NCBI GenBank assembly: GCA_015501075.1
Contig: JADNYJ010000069.1
Span: forward strand, 62,001-126,000
Length of the DNA: 64,000 nucleotides
Reading direction: 5' to 3'
Source: Gymnopilus junonius
Lineage: Eukaryota > Basidiomycota > Agaricomycetes > Agaricales > Galerinaceae
Shown: piece by piece, positions 23,801 to 34,198 of the stretch
Numbering within the stretch: the stretch's first letter is position 1
Layout: each line of letters opens with the position of its first letter
Made by a program: the position numbers and the translations under genes
The notes under the pieces: generated by a model
The model's input: only the letters and a program-made list of their open reading frames with translations
What the model was told of the DNA's origin: nothing
Databases searched by the model: none

Positions 23801-24780
23801 CTCGGGAGGATCTTAAACTTCCGGAGGAATTGCCTGGACAATTTGAGCTTCAAATTTCAAAGATTGACCGTTGAAGCTTGTTCGAATTCCTGACCAGACG
23901 TTCGTAGGTACTCGCTTTATTTTTAGCTCAGTGATGCAGCGTCACGCCCGAATCCTGCTGCCAGCGCGTCACAGATGCAATTTTTCTCGAACGACGATCA
24001 CTAGTTTACCTCAACATCATTGAGCTCAGCGGCCGGACTCGATAAAGGGAGTATCGCCATGACGGGATCAAGCTCAAATGCAACGCGTTCTATTCTCTGG
24101 CTTTCCCGGACCTGTACCTAGTGCGCGGTCTCTCTCTCTCGAGTCAATCACCTCTGATCTGTATTTGGTGTCGTCCTGGTCCATTTGCTGTGAGTGGTTT
24201 GTTCTTATCTTACTCACGAAGTGTCGACGTATCACATTCTTCTCAGGATAGGTGTTCCCAGGGCCAAGACTGATCGTCCAGTTCGCATGGACCTCCGATC
24301 TACGTCAATTGAAGGTGCATAGTCGATGTACACATTTAGCTGTGTTGTTTTTTCATTTAATCTATCAGGATCAGGTCCTGCATGTTTCGAAGTTCGGAGG
24401 CGGTCCAATAATTACAGCAGCATCCAAATACTTGTCGGATCTCCATTCGCGAGTATCTCTGGCGACCCTTGGACTTGAAAGTGTAACAAATTACTAACAC
24501 TTTCAGCGCGATTTTTGAATCTAACTGAAATTTCATAACCCTCTGGTGCTCGATATTCATCAATGGAGACTGATTATCAAGGAGCAAAGATAAAGAAGGA
24601 CTTCGTCAATGCTGGCCGCAGATCTATGTGTTCGACGATCATATACTGTTCGCCGTGTCTTCCGAGTTGCCATCCTATGCTACGATCTTGACTCTCGCTC
24701 CCGGTATCACAAGTCCCCTTAAAACATCGCCGTAGGCAATTTTTGTCCTTATACTCTTGTCCCCCTCCTCCCACATTCAT

Positions 24781-26129
24781 ATGAGCCGTGCCGCACTTGC
24801 TGTCTTTAATGTGGTAGTGTTCTTGGGTCTTGCTCTCCTGATTGCCATTCTGGCGACAGCTTGCTTCTCCAGGGGGTCTGAGAGAATCCATAGAACTGCC
24901 ACATGGTTCACTCTCCTTTCATCGGGTGTTCTTCTAAACATCGTCCAAGTCTTGGTCATCGGGCAGCAAGTTGGACTTGCACCAAATCGGCCAATATGCA
25001 TCGCACAGGGTATCTTAATCTATCCAACAACGTCCTTGTAAGTTCCCAGTCGCTCGGTTGACCGTGTTTTGTTAATACCGGGTAACTGGAAGCTTCGCAC
25101 TCATGTGTACCTCACATATCATTCAGGTAAGACTTGGACAAGCCAACTTCCCTCACGTCTCACTGCATTGACATGTCGTTAATAGTTATATCTGTTGACG
25201 AGGACCGGATCACTCTCCTTACCACCTACCGACATTCTTTGGGTTCGCTTTATTTACACCTTTTCGATCACTCGTCATGCCAATTTAACATCATCCTTTA
25301 GTTAAACATCGTCCCAATATCACTCTCCTTTCTTATATTTATTCTAGCCACCATTGTAAGCATCATTTTTTTTTAATTGAAGGTGATTGCACTGATGGTC
25401 GCAGATCGGACTCCTTGATAGGTCTCAGGTTCAGAGAGACCCCTCCGGATTTAGATGCCATATAGCGAACCCAAAGGCGTGAGTTATCTAACAAGTTACT
25501 TACTGCGTGTGTTTTCTGAAATATATTTTATGGAGTCCGGATATCACTATAGCTGTGTCCATTACTGGTGGTGTTATAGTACTGGTCCTGGAAGGTACTG
25601 TCACTCAGCTATATTATTTGGCAAATAACCGACTTTCTTCTCTATTTTTCAGGGTTAGTAGTAGCAAAATTGGTCCACAATAGGGCTCTATATTATGGAA
25701 TGTTAAGTCGAAATACGCTGTATATTCGGACTTGCATATTCAATGCCATTTTGTTCGTTGCAATGTTGTGAGCGTCTTATCCTTACTTCGAGGCCGTACG
25801 TTAAGGCTTTGCTTCAGATTTGGATTGTGGCAGCCTAAAAACATGACCCCTTCTGATAAATATGTTGTTTCCAACATAACCCTTGCGATTTGTAAGTTAT
25901 TTAATCTATTGCTGATAACGGGTCAACAGGTCTTGACATCCGCTGCTACAGTGCCTCTTGCGTTAGGACTTATGTTTGGAACCCAAACAGTATGTCATTC
26001 TAATGGAGTCAAATTAATAAGCACAACCTACCACCGTTCTGATAGGATATCCTGAGTGCTTGGATATTCTGGAAAAGGAACAAGTCCTCGTATCCTGACC
26101 TCATCATGACTCCAGCGACTTTTGTGTAA
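24781..26129 (+). CDS. seven-helix membrane protein, intact, paralogue of 55.1 kb gene
   Basis: Ten exons (24781-25037, 25093-25126, 25186-25242, 25302-25355, 25405-25478, 25536-25594, 25653-25767, 25818-25891, 25952-25989, 26046-26129) join in frame to 281 aa. Hydrophobic segments start at about residues 8 and 41 in exon 1 and recur through the exons. The signatures TWFTLLSSGVL, QQVGLAPNRPICIAQG and LGLMFGTQTDILSAWIFW match a mushroom-expanded family of receptor-like 7TM proteins of unknown ligand. The exon lengths 54, 74, 59, 74 and 38 recur exactly in the gene at 55.1 kb, which supports every junction. The short cytoplasmic tail is Lys/Ser-rich. Function beyond membrane location is unknown. 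Confidence 0.85.
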
Positions 26130-26756
26130 AGTGTATCGCGAATAGATATATGTGTTGGGAAAATAATGGCCAGATTAGGACACACGGTGCTACTTTATTC
26201 CAAGCGCTAACATCGCTTATTTTCTTTCTTATAAATCTTTGACTCATTTCTAATTCACTTGAACTCTGTAGAACATATTAGAACTATCTACTAACATCTA
26301 GTTTACTATGTAGTTAGGTATATAAACCACCTCGTAAATGGGAGAATATATATACTACTTTATCTTAATACGCTGCACTCAATAATATGCATATTACATA
26401 GGGCTTCTGCTTAGACTTAAGAATCTGTGGTGCTCTGACTTTACACTGTAATCGAGATTCGAGATTGTTCGTCAGCGAATCCGCTACCCGCTCCCGTTTA
26501 CTGAGTGCGAAGTCGGGCTTTGCCGAAGCCCTGTGGGAACTTCGGCGCGGCGGGACTTGGGACACGTCTTTCTTGCCGCCTACCACTGACATCCAAGACC
26601 CATTGACCATAACGTTCCAGTATCTGACGCCCAGGTAAAGGTGAGCAAAGACTACATTTACTACATTTCCTTCTAACTACTGATTCATCTTTATCATGGA
26701 AGATACTCCATGGTCTCTGCATCCTGGTTTGCTGTTTATCTCCTTGTTTCGATTGT
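26130..26756. other. intergenic, AT-rich
   Basis: Convergent 3' regions of two genes. No gene or repeat seen. Confidence 0.5.
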
Positions 26757-28191
26757 CTATCCAACTCTCGCCTTAACGATACCGTATGGCATGCTCAGTG
26801 TTTCAGATGCACCAATACTAGATGCTATAACCGACGCAGTAGTGGCCTGACCTAGGGTCACCACGAAACCTGGTGCTGAAGTCGAGAAAGAGGCTTGAGT
26901 CAGGCCTGATCGCATCCGATGAGTGAGTACGATTTGTAGCGCATGCATAGTGAACTCCCTCCTTACCTGTTATCGTATTAGCCTCACTGATGAAGGAAAC
27001 GATGGCTGGTCCCGCAGATCCTGGACCTTCTCCAAGGATGACTTCTCGGTTGTTGTTCTTTGCGTCGACTGATGTACTGTCTGAACTCGCTTCTGAGACG
27101 GAAGCAGGTACGTTTATTCCTGATGCCGATCCACCTTCTTGTTGCTGATTGCTATCAGGTTTCACTTTCTCCTGTTGAGTCGATTGTGGTCCCGCGGCCG
27201 TCTCGGTTGGAATTCTATGCGATTTGGAGGACGACGCTATACTTGCTGAGAAGGACAGTGCTTGGGTTTTAGATGGTGAAGGGGTGGGAATGGGAGTACT
27301 GGGTGAAGCACTCGATTTGTCGACTTGCTGTCCAGGGGTTGGACGAAGGATAGATCCCACGAGATTGAGGATGACACCCAGGAGGGGTGTCCTGGTTTGC
27401 GGTTCCTCTTCTTGTTTATTTCCGGGTGATAGTGTTGCCTTCGAAGCGAAAGTAGCATTCGCGGTAAGTGTACCTCCTGAATTATTGTGAACTGCACCTG
27501 AGGGCGTAGGCTGAGGACTTGGATTTAACAGCGGCAATTTCGTCTTGGGCACTGACTGGACGATTTTTGAGGAGTTGCCCCGCTTCGTGTCGAAGTCTCC
27601 GCCAGCTAGAGTCAGAGATGGAACGTTGACATGACTCCATGGTGCGGAACCATAATCGCCAACCACTGTCACCTGTGGCCAGGAAATATCATCGTAATCT
27701 ACTTTCTCAAACCCATTTTGAACTGTGATGTGTCCGCCAAGATTGGTCACTGACGACGCACTCAACGTTGCCATCTTCTTGGGTACCTGGACATCAACAA
27801 GAAGGCCTGCGGTTTTGGGCTCATGTTGCAAGTTGGTCGCATTCACGGCGAACACATTCTTGCCGGGCTGGAGGTGTGCATAATAAACTTGGGCTCGAAG
27901 CGTTTGATTGCCTGACCCTAGGCGCTCGCCGTTGAGGAAGAGATGATAGATATCGTCACATGTGATAATGATGATGCATGGAATAGTGTTTTCTGAATAG
28001 TGGAACACACGGCAAAAGGAGTGTGAGCCTGGAGGTGCTTTGCGATCCTGTGCTAGGTCTTGACCCTAGATCCATTTAGATTCGTCGAATGGTTCATGAG
28101 CGAGAGCTCCGGTAATGCAAATGAGGAGAAAGGTGATGAATGCTGGAAAGAACTCTGCAATGAGGAACGGGCTTGAATTTTGGATGGGCAT
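26757..28191 (-). pseudogene. secreted galactose-binding-like protein with in-frame TAG at a conserved Trp
   Basis: Exon 1 (26967-28191) and exon 2 (26757-26905) give a 458-codon frame including its stop. Residues 1-31 form a signal peptide ending TGALA. The next residues read HEPFDESKWI and then a TAG (28066-28068), after which the same frame continues APPGSHSFCR, CDDIYHLFLNGERLGSG and NVFAVNATNL. In the relative at 51.2 kb the equivalent place reads IWTNE, so the stop replaces an expected Trp (TGG to TAG). The first domain (about 40-185) looks like a jelly-roll carbohydrate-binding fold; the rest is Ser/Thr/Pro-rich, probably glycosylated. One nonsense change separates it from an intact gene; readthrough or a strain polymorphism is possible. 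No specific sugar can be inferred. Confidence 0.65.
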
Positions 28192-29340
28192 AATGGAGTC
28201 TCTTACCGTTGAAGTGCATCAGGGCGTTTTCGATCCTCATGAGCCTCCATCGACGCAATTTAAAGGCAAGGGTGAAGGGGATAAGCGGAACTATGGTCTG
28301 GATTATTGGCTTTTCGGTTTCTAAGAATTGAGCTATGTAGCTAGGGAACCTTCGTCGTGCAATTCGTTAGCTCACCAAGTACGAACACGTTTGAATTTTC
28401 GACGTAGAAGTGAGGCCATGACGCCTTACTCCCTCAGAGACTCAGCATATAAGTGGCGGTAGTGGACATACAACGACGCATTGGTATAAACGTTCAAAAT
28501 TAGGCCAAACTAATTATCGGGTGTAAACCCTAGAGGCTTTGTAACAAAAGAAATAAAGAGCAAGGCTACCAATATAGAGGCTAAAGTCGGACTGCATGAA
28601 ATATTTCCCTAGCTGATTTATATCGGAGGGCACTTAGTAATATTAGTAGCTAGAATCTTTCTCTGATCGACAACCAAGTGATCAGCCCAATTCTACTTCT
28701 ACAACCTGTGATATTCACATTCTGCTTTGACTGGGACTTAAAAGCTGTCTTTCGTATCCTATTTCACCGAGCACCTGCGCATCGCCCTCTGTCTTTCAAT
28801 TGTACTCCCAGTTAACTATGGCCTGTTTTCGTCCCAATATCAAACCATTTCTCCTTCACTTTTCTCTCTTGCTTCCGGCCCTCGAGCTTGGCGATACGGA
28901 ACACAATTCCGAAGATCTCATGCCATCGATATCTCCTTTTTTCATTCATTTAAGAATAAGCATAGGGAGTCATGACGTCAAATTTACGAGTTCGTTTTCA
29001 CATGTACTGCTTCGCTGAAGTACACAGCATGCAATTAATTATTGCCTGACCAATCAAAGAACTTGAGAGAGAACATTTCCTATCAAACATACACCCTGTT
29101 GAGTCAAATCCCGACACCGAACCCATAGAAATAAGTAGTGCCAAAGTAGATCAGAGGATATAGTGATGCTCTTGTTTCCTTCGCCGCATTGTGATCGTTT
29201 GTGTCGTACCACAGGATGAAAGTTGGCAGGGAAAATCCTTAATCAACCTGTGACACGTCAACTAGGAAAAGACCCGCTGAGGGATTAACCATTGCCTTAC
29301 CCTTGGTCTTTCTCCTCCTAGAATAGTTCTGAACCCTAAA
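28192..29340. other. intergenic, nothing recognised
   Basis: A 72-codon frame near 28800-29018 has no supporting features. No repeats seen. Confidence 0.4.
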
Positions 29341-29347
29341 TATATAT
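29341..29347 (+). promoter_or_regulatory. TATA box of F-box gene
   Basis: TATATAT about 73 bp upstream of the ATG at 29420. Confidence 0.5.
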
Positions 29348-29419
29348 CATCATACGCCCTCCATTACGTAAAATGTCCGCAATTCTTACTGCGCATTTGT
29401 GGACGAGTCAACGACTTGA

Positions 29420-30735
29420 ATGTTTCCCACCACCCCCAGCTGCAGATTCTCCCAAGAGATCATCGATATTGTGATCGACGAACTCTTTGTCCTCGGAACC
29501 AGCAAAAAATGCCTATCAAATGTGGCACTCGCTTCTAGATCTTGCCTCCATCGAGCGCGATCCCATCTTTTCGGCACAATCAACCTTGATCACTCGTTGT
29601 GCCCCTGGTCGAAATGCGAAGACTGCGTTACACTGTGTTCATTACTGACAAACACCCCATCTATCAAATACCATATTCGAAAACTGATCGTAGGGGCATT
29701 GTACTCGTCATTATCCACGACCGAGATCGAGTGCGGGGTACACGCTAACACGGAGGCGCGTCACACCTTTACCTCGGAGTTTAATAAAGAATTATCTATT
29801 CAACAACTGAAGCACCTTGCGACAATTGCCTCTCTGTTGGGGTCTCTACGCTGCATACAGATTAATTATTGCCTAACAGCTACCTATCTCGATTGGCATG
29901 AATTAAGCACTGTCTGTGTCCAGAATCCTATAGCCCCATTTTGCCGCCAAGAATCCTTAACTTCTCTGACGGTGTGCCGGATATATGACGTCCCATTTTC
30001 CTTTATACGCTCAATCCTAAAAATGTCTCAACTCACGTCATTAATTTTGGACCGCATAACTGTGGAGGATGATGGCGGAGGTCAATCGTACCCAGTGCAG
30101 TGTCTCCTCAATCATTTACACACATTTGGCCTTGAACTCACGCTTGGTGGTAATATTGATATGCACTGGATAGGCACAATTATCCTTGATGCCGCATCCC
30201 AAAGCATACACAAGCTTAGATGGCAGGATTTTACTGCCCCCCGATTTTCCAGTATGTCTTTTAATTCCAGGTATCTATTGAACCTCATCCGTTTATTTCT
30301 CGTCTTACAGAGAATGCCATTATCCGTAAACTTATTGCACTTCAAGAGTTGTCGATATCCAGTTGGACATACGAAACGGAAATCAGACCTCTCATTCGTC
30401 ATATAATCTCATCATACAAGCATCAATCATCGCCAATCGAAGTCTTGGAGTTCTTTCATATGGACAGTTACGAAGATGAATTGACGCTGGATTATCAGCA
30501 GAAACTCTGGACCGAATTAGATGATCTCCTGAATGATAGAGTTTTTTCCAAACTCACCGAAATACGATTCTTGTTTACTACCATCCAAACATTGGATTCA
30601 ATTTCGGTCCCCGATGACCCAGTGTTCGGGCGCAGATATACTGCTGAAGAAGTCGCATCGAAATTTGCATCCTTCTGCCCGCAGGCCGTCGCGCGTGGAG
30701 TAAAATATACTTTCGGAGTAAGGCTCTATGAGTAG
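29420..30735 (+). CDS. F-box domain protein, 418 aa
   Basis: Two exons, 29420-30251 and 30311-30735, joined by a GTATGT...CAG intron, give 418 aa ending at TAG. The N-terminus (FSQEIIDIVIDELF...NVALASRSCLHRARSHLF) is the degenerate F-box typical of expanded Agaricomycete families, expected to bind Skp1 in an SCF ubiquitin ligase. The remainder alternates Leu-rich strands and helices (LTSLILDRI) like the atypical LRR region of these proteins, which would choose the target. A frame-wise tempting donor at 30271 fails; only the one after 30251 keeps the frame. No neighbour suggests a substrate. Family assignment is good, target unknown. Confidence 0.8.
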
Positions 30736-31248
30736 ATAATTGTTATGGCATATGTATTCAATTATTCTCTTATGTTACATTTCCCAATAAAATACCGAGA
30801 ATACTGAAATGGAAATGTTTGATGCCTGATATTCGACTGCCCATGCAATTTACAATATAATTTATTCGATTCAGGGGCCGCCTGATTTACTTCTATGCTA
30901 TTCTCATCTTCAGCGCTGACTCCAGTCAACAGCAGCCTAGTAAAAATATTCTTCCCGCCCAAACTGACCACGAACGTCCGCAGCTTTGATGGTGAAACGC
31001 GCTAAATTAAGTCAGCATTGTAATCTCCTGCCCATATTCCGATATACCTGCCTGTTGGCTTGCCATATGGTGTCCAAAAGGGGTCCACGCTACAGCATCG
31101 GCACGAGGCAGCGTTCAGTAGTTGTGGATCAGGTTGACAAAAACTGCATCGGATTTCGGAAAGTCTCTAAAGTATAAACGCCTCGTATTTGCTCGCTACT
31201 TTCTTCAATAACCCCCCTTCCTTCCACCTGACATTTCTACCATTCCAG
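30736..31248. other. spacer between F-box gene and the 199-aa gene
   Basis: Holds short frames on both strands with no recognisable domain. The last 60 bases are pyrimidine-rich, as expected for the leader of the next gene. Confidence 0.4.
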
Positions 31249-31903
31249 ATGACAATTGCTGTCTATAGATACAGTGCCACCTCTCTCACTAATGATGTGA
31301 TCGACGTTACTTATCTATCGCCTAATCCATTAGTGCTCAAACAGAGCTGGTACTCGAACAATATATGTCAAATCAAGGATCCACGGACGAGAGCCACATT
31401 AGGACGCCTATACTTCCCTAGTTCCTTTGGGGCTTCCGTCGAGAAATTCGGTCTTCCAGGTCTCCGCTTCGAGTTTAATACGACTGACCTTCTTGGAGAG
31501 AGCACTCGAGTAACCCCGGTCCTTCAGCACACTGATGCCCATTCAAGTAGATTCGGCACTGGCTATTTTAGCATCACTACAAACTCAAGCTCTCTGAGCG
31601 ACATTCAATTTTCATATAAGGGGAGGTCAGAAGGCTTTTCCGAGTACAAGGTACCCTCTTTGTCTATATGCTATATACCTTATTTAATTATGACGACTGT
31701 TTCAGGTACATTCCATGACTAGCCAGGGCTGGACTACTGCTGCAACCGCGATGTTCTCTAGGGACGGGCAAGCCTTCGTATTGAACATCGAAGCATGGAT
31801 AGCGCCTGATGAAGTCGCTTTTATGTATTTGTCAGCCATAGCCATCTTGAAATCTGGCGCCTACAAAGATGAAATTAATGCCGGTCAACGTCGCGGCATT
31901 TGA
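31249..31903 (+). CDS. hypothetical protein, 199 aa
   Basis: Exons 31249-31650 and 31706-31903 join in phase 0 across GTACCC...TTCAG. I chose the ATG at 31249 because the 60 bases before it are pyrimidine-rich leader, although the frame is open to an ATG at 31189. The protein has no signal peptide or clear membrane helix until a C-terminal hydrophobic helix (DEVAFMYLSAIAILKSG). That ending resembles the end of the 185-aa protein at 45.7 kb (HDVIALYLAAVALFVSC). A long beta-rich body followed by one buried helix recalls tubby/LURP-one-like barrels, but no signature is strong enough to assign the family. Confidence 0.6.
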
Positions 31904-32144
31904 CAGCACGCGGCCGCTCTCAACTTCGCAACTTTCAAGTTGCATGTATCGATAGGTCTATGATCTCCTGTTTTATGATCTATTACAAGTTTCATGTTTG
32001 GGAATCCGATGGCCTTGTTTTGCCTCAACAATTCACCATCTTTTCTTACATTATATTCAATCAGAGATTTTCCGCTTTCTCTTTATCTTCGGTCCTGAAC
32101 TTAAAACATCTCACCGTTTTAATCATTGATGATATCATGGTAAG

Positions 32145-32300
32145 GGAATACTAATATATTCATGAAGCTGGGCGTTCGTCGTGATAGCCTTGAGACCTAT
32201 ATTATGAGACGATAAAGGAGGCAACATCACAGCGGAGTAAAATATAAGCGTCTGACCGAATATTTCTGTAGTAGTCATTTGGACAAGTAGCAGAATATTA
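32145..32300 (-). pseudogene. truncated copy of the 5' end of the 36-37 kb gene
   Basis: 156 bp without indels match 37224-37379 at 145/156 positions, same orientation, offset 5,079 bp. The copy includes the start codon (32276-32278) and about 22 bp upstream; the remaining coding sequence is absent. All 11 mismatches are transitions. Confidence 0.85.
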
Positions 32301-32964
32301 TGGCGCAAATAGCGGTCAAAAACGTTCGCGAGAAATAACCTTTGAGATTTCGTATATTATAACTGATTGAATGACTTGGGAAACTAATTCTGATCTTTCC
32401 CTAACATCTATTGGCATTTCCAATAGACATTAATATTCCTTCCCGCAATATATATTACAGTTCTCGAAAACTAATTGACTTACCGAGCACTAAATTTATG
32501 ACTTCCCTGAACTTGTTCAGTTCCCAAGAACAAACCTTTATAGTTCCCGAAAGATAACCCTCCAAAATGACGTCATGCAGTCAGATCCCGATTACAGACA
32601 TCTATATTCCCAATGAAAGTGTTACCTCACATACGATACCGAAGAAACTCTGTTCCCGAAGACGTTTTCCATCGCTTTGAGGGTGCGAGGTGCCTGGCAG
32701 ATCGGAGCTTGAAAGCCGACCTTGCCGAAGGTGAGAGCCGACTGGTGCTCGGTGATAAGCGGTTATCGGCTTACACCCTGCCATACGGTACATGGACATG
32801 TATGCGACCCGCCGTGTCATATACATAATAATAATACAATTACGTCCGCGAACTTATCATCTGAAGCCCCTGGTTTACCGGATATAAACAGGCCAATCCT
32901 CCAGAACTTTGCATAGAGCATGCCTTTATGTAGGAGGGATTGCAGTATTTTTCAAGGAAGAACA
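32301..32964. other. AT-rich spacer
   Basis: No gene or repeat supported. Confidence 0.4.
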
Positions 32965-32967
32965 TAA

Positions 32968-33549
32968 GGCTCCGTTCGGGGCCACAATATCAAATTTTGA
33001 TGGGGTATTCTCGCCCGCATTTAGTAGTCCGAATTATCACGCCATATCCTGTAAGGTCTCGTGCAATGTGACTTGATGTGACGTCTCGCGAGCGCGTTCT
33101 GTTGATTGTTGAGTCTGGTCTCTCTTCCTCTCATCTCTCTTTCCTCCCACAGTGCCACACTCCCTCCCACTCTTCGCGACATGGCAAGATCCAAGTCCAA
33201 GTCCAACACTGGACTCTTCCGGATGTGACAAAGTCAAAGAGCGACAACACCAAGTGGACTCTTGCCGACAAGACTGCCCTCATTGCATTCTTACACGAGC
33301 ACCGTTCCGCCGGCAGTGATGGCGCCACTTTCAAGGCAGCCACCTTTAACGAGGCAGCACCTGTGGTTGATGCCAAACGGACCCTGAAGGCAGTGATGGC
33401 TACTGATCTTATCGTTCACTATTTTTGGAATGTCACACCGGAGCGGCAGGACGATACGAACGCACGTGAACTATGTGATAATAATTCGGACTGCTAAATG
33501 CGGGTGAGAATACCCCATCAAAATTTGATATTGTGGCCCGAACGGAGCC
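32968..33549 (+). mobile_element. non-autonomous PIF/Harbinger-like element, 582 bp, with TAA duplication
   Basis: About 70-bp terminal inverted repeats, 32968-33037 and 33480-33549, begin GGCTCCGTTCGGGGCC and differ by one gap and a few substitutions. The sequence is flanked by TAA on both sides (32965-32967, 33550-33552). Three-base TWA duplications and a Myb/SANT-type ORF inside are both features of PIF/Harbinger transposons. There is no room for a transposase, so it would move only with help. Confidence 0.85.
33078..33497 (+). pseudogene. Myb/SANT-like DNA-binding domain remnant inside the 582-bp element
   Basis: The frame contains KWTLADKTALIAFLHEHRS followed by FKAATFNEAAPVV, matching the first two helices of the Myb/SANT-like domain found in fungal transposon-associated proteins. 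The third helix and the protein body expected downstream are missing: the frame passes into unrelated sequence after about residue 102. A likely ancestral start (MARSKSKS at 33181) is in a different frame with a stop. In Harbinger elements this class of protein binds element ends; this copy is a fragment. Confidence 0.6.
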
Positions 33550-33552
33550 TAA

Positions 33553-34195
33553 CACTGCTGGCAACAGGTTATTTAAGTTGACCAAAAATGATTAAGAAAA
33601 TAAATTAAACATGTTTATGTTCTTGGTCCGCTTTTCCGTCACATAAAATCTATTTTTAACTCAACAATGGCTCGTACAGAAATTCTTTTGTCGAACACTT
33701 CATTTTTAGCATATTTATATGCCTATTAAATGCAATACTTGTGCTAAAATTTTTTGATCAAAAATGGTGACAGAAAGGTAAAGTTTATTTTTTTATTGTT
33801 CTCATTGTCAATTGTAGTATTTAAGACAAGTTTTGGTCCCTTTAAAATAAATTAAAAATATTTTCAATTCAGTTTGGGTGCGAAACATTGTTCTTTTTGT
33901 TTATCCAACAACAAAAATCCTTGCTAAATTTATCATTTACGAGACAACAAAAGAAAATGTGAATGTGAAATTTAACAAAAGCTTTTGTCTATACAAAAAC
34001 ACGATGTAAACTTTAGATTCTGTGGGGCTAAGAACTTTATAATACAGGTAGGATCTGTATTATATTTTTTCAGAATTAAAATATATCATTTTTAATAGAT
34101 TCAAGATCTCGAAAAATGGGTGAAAACATGTAAACATGTTTAATTTATTTTTTTAATCATTTTTAGTCTACTTAAATAACCTGTTGCCAGCAGTG
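33553..34195. mobile_element. 643-bp AT-rich MITE sharing a TAA with the neighbouring element
   Basis: 65-bp terminal inverted repeats, 33553-33617 and 34131-34195, differ at three positions and start CACTGCTGGCAACAGG. It is flanked by TAA at 33550-33552 and 34196-34198; the left TAA is also the right duplication of the preceding element. The interior is very AT-rich with no ORF. Superfamily is uncertain because the termini differ from the neighbour. Confidence 0.85.
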
Positions 34196-34198
34196 TAA

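Larger units (their letters stand above)
18377..24780. other. 6.4-kb gene-poor region
   Basis: The first half (about 19300-20900) is strongly pyrimidine-rich on + with many simple repeats; the second half has ordinary composition with frames of at most about 110 codons that show no domain. A minus-strand fragment near 22855-23088 (GLSMWPLKAEIEGLGAGI) looks weakly coding but cannot be extended. Confidence 0.4.
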
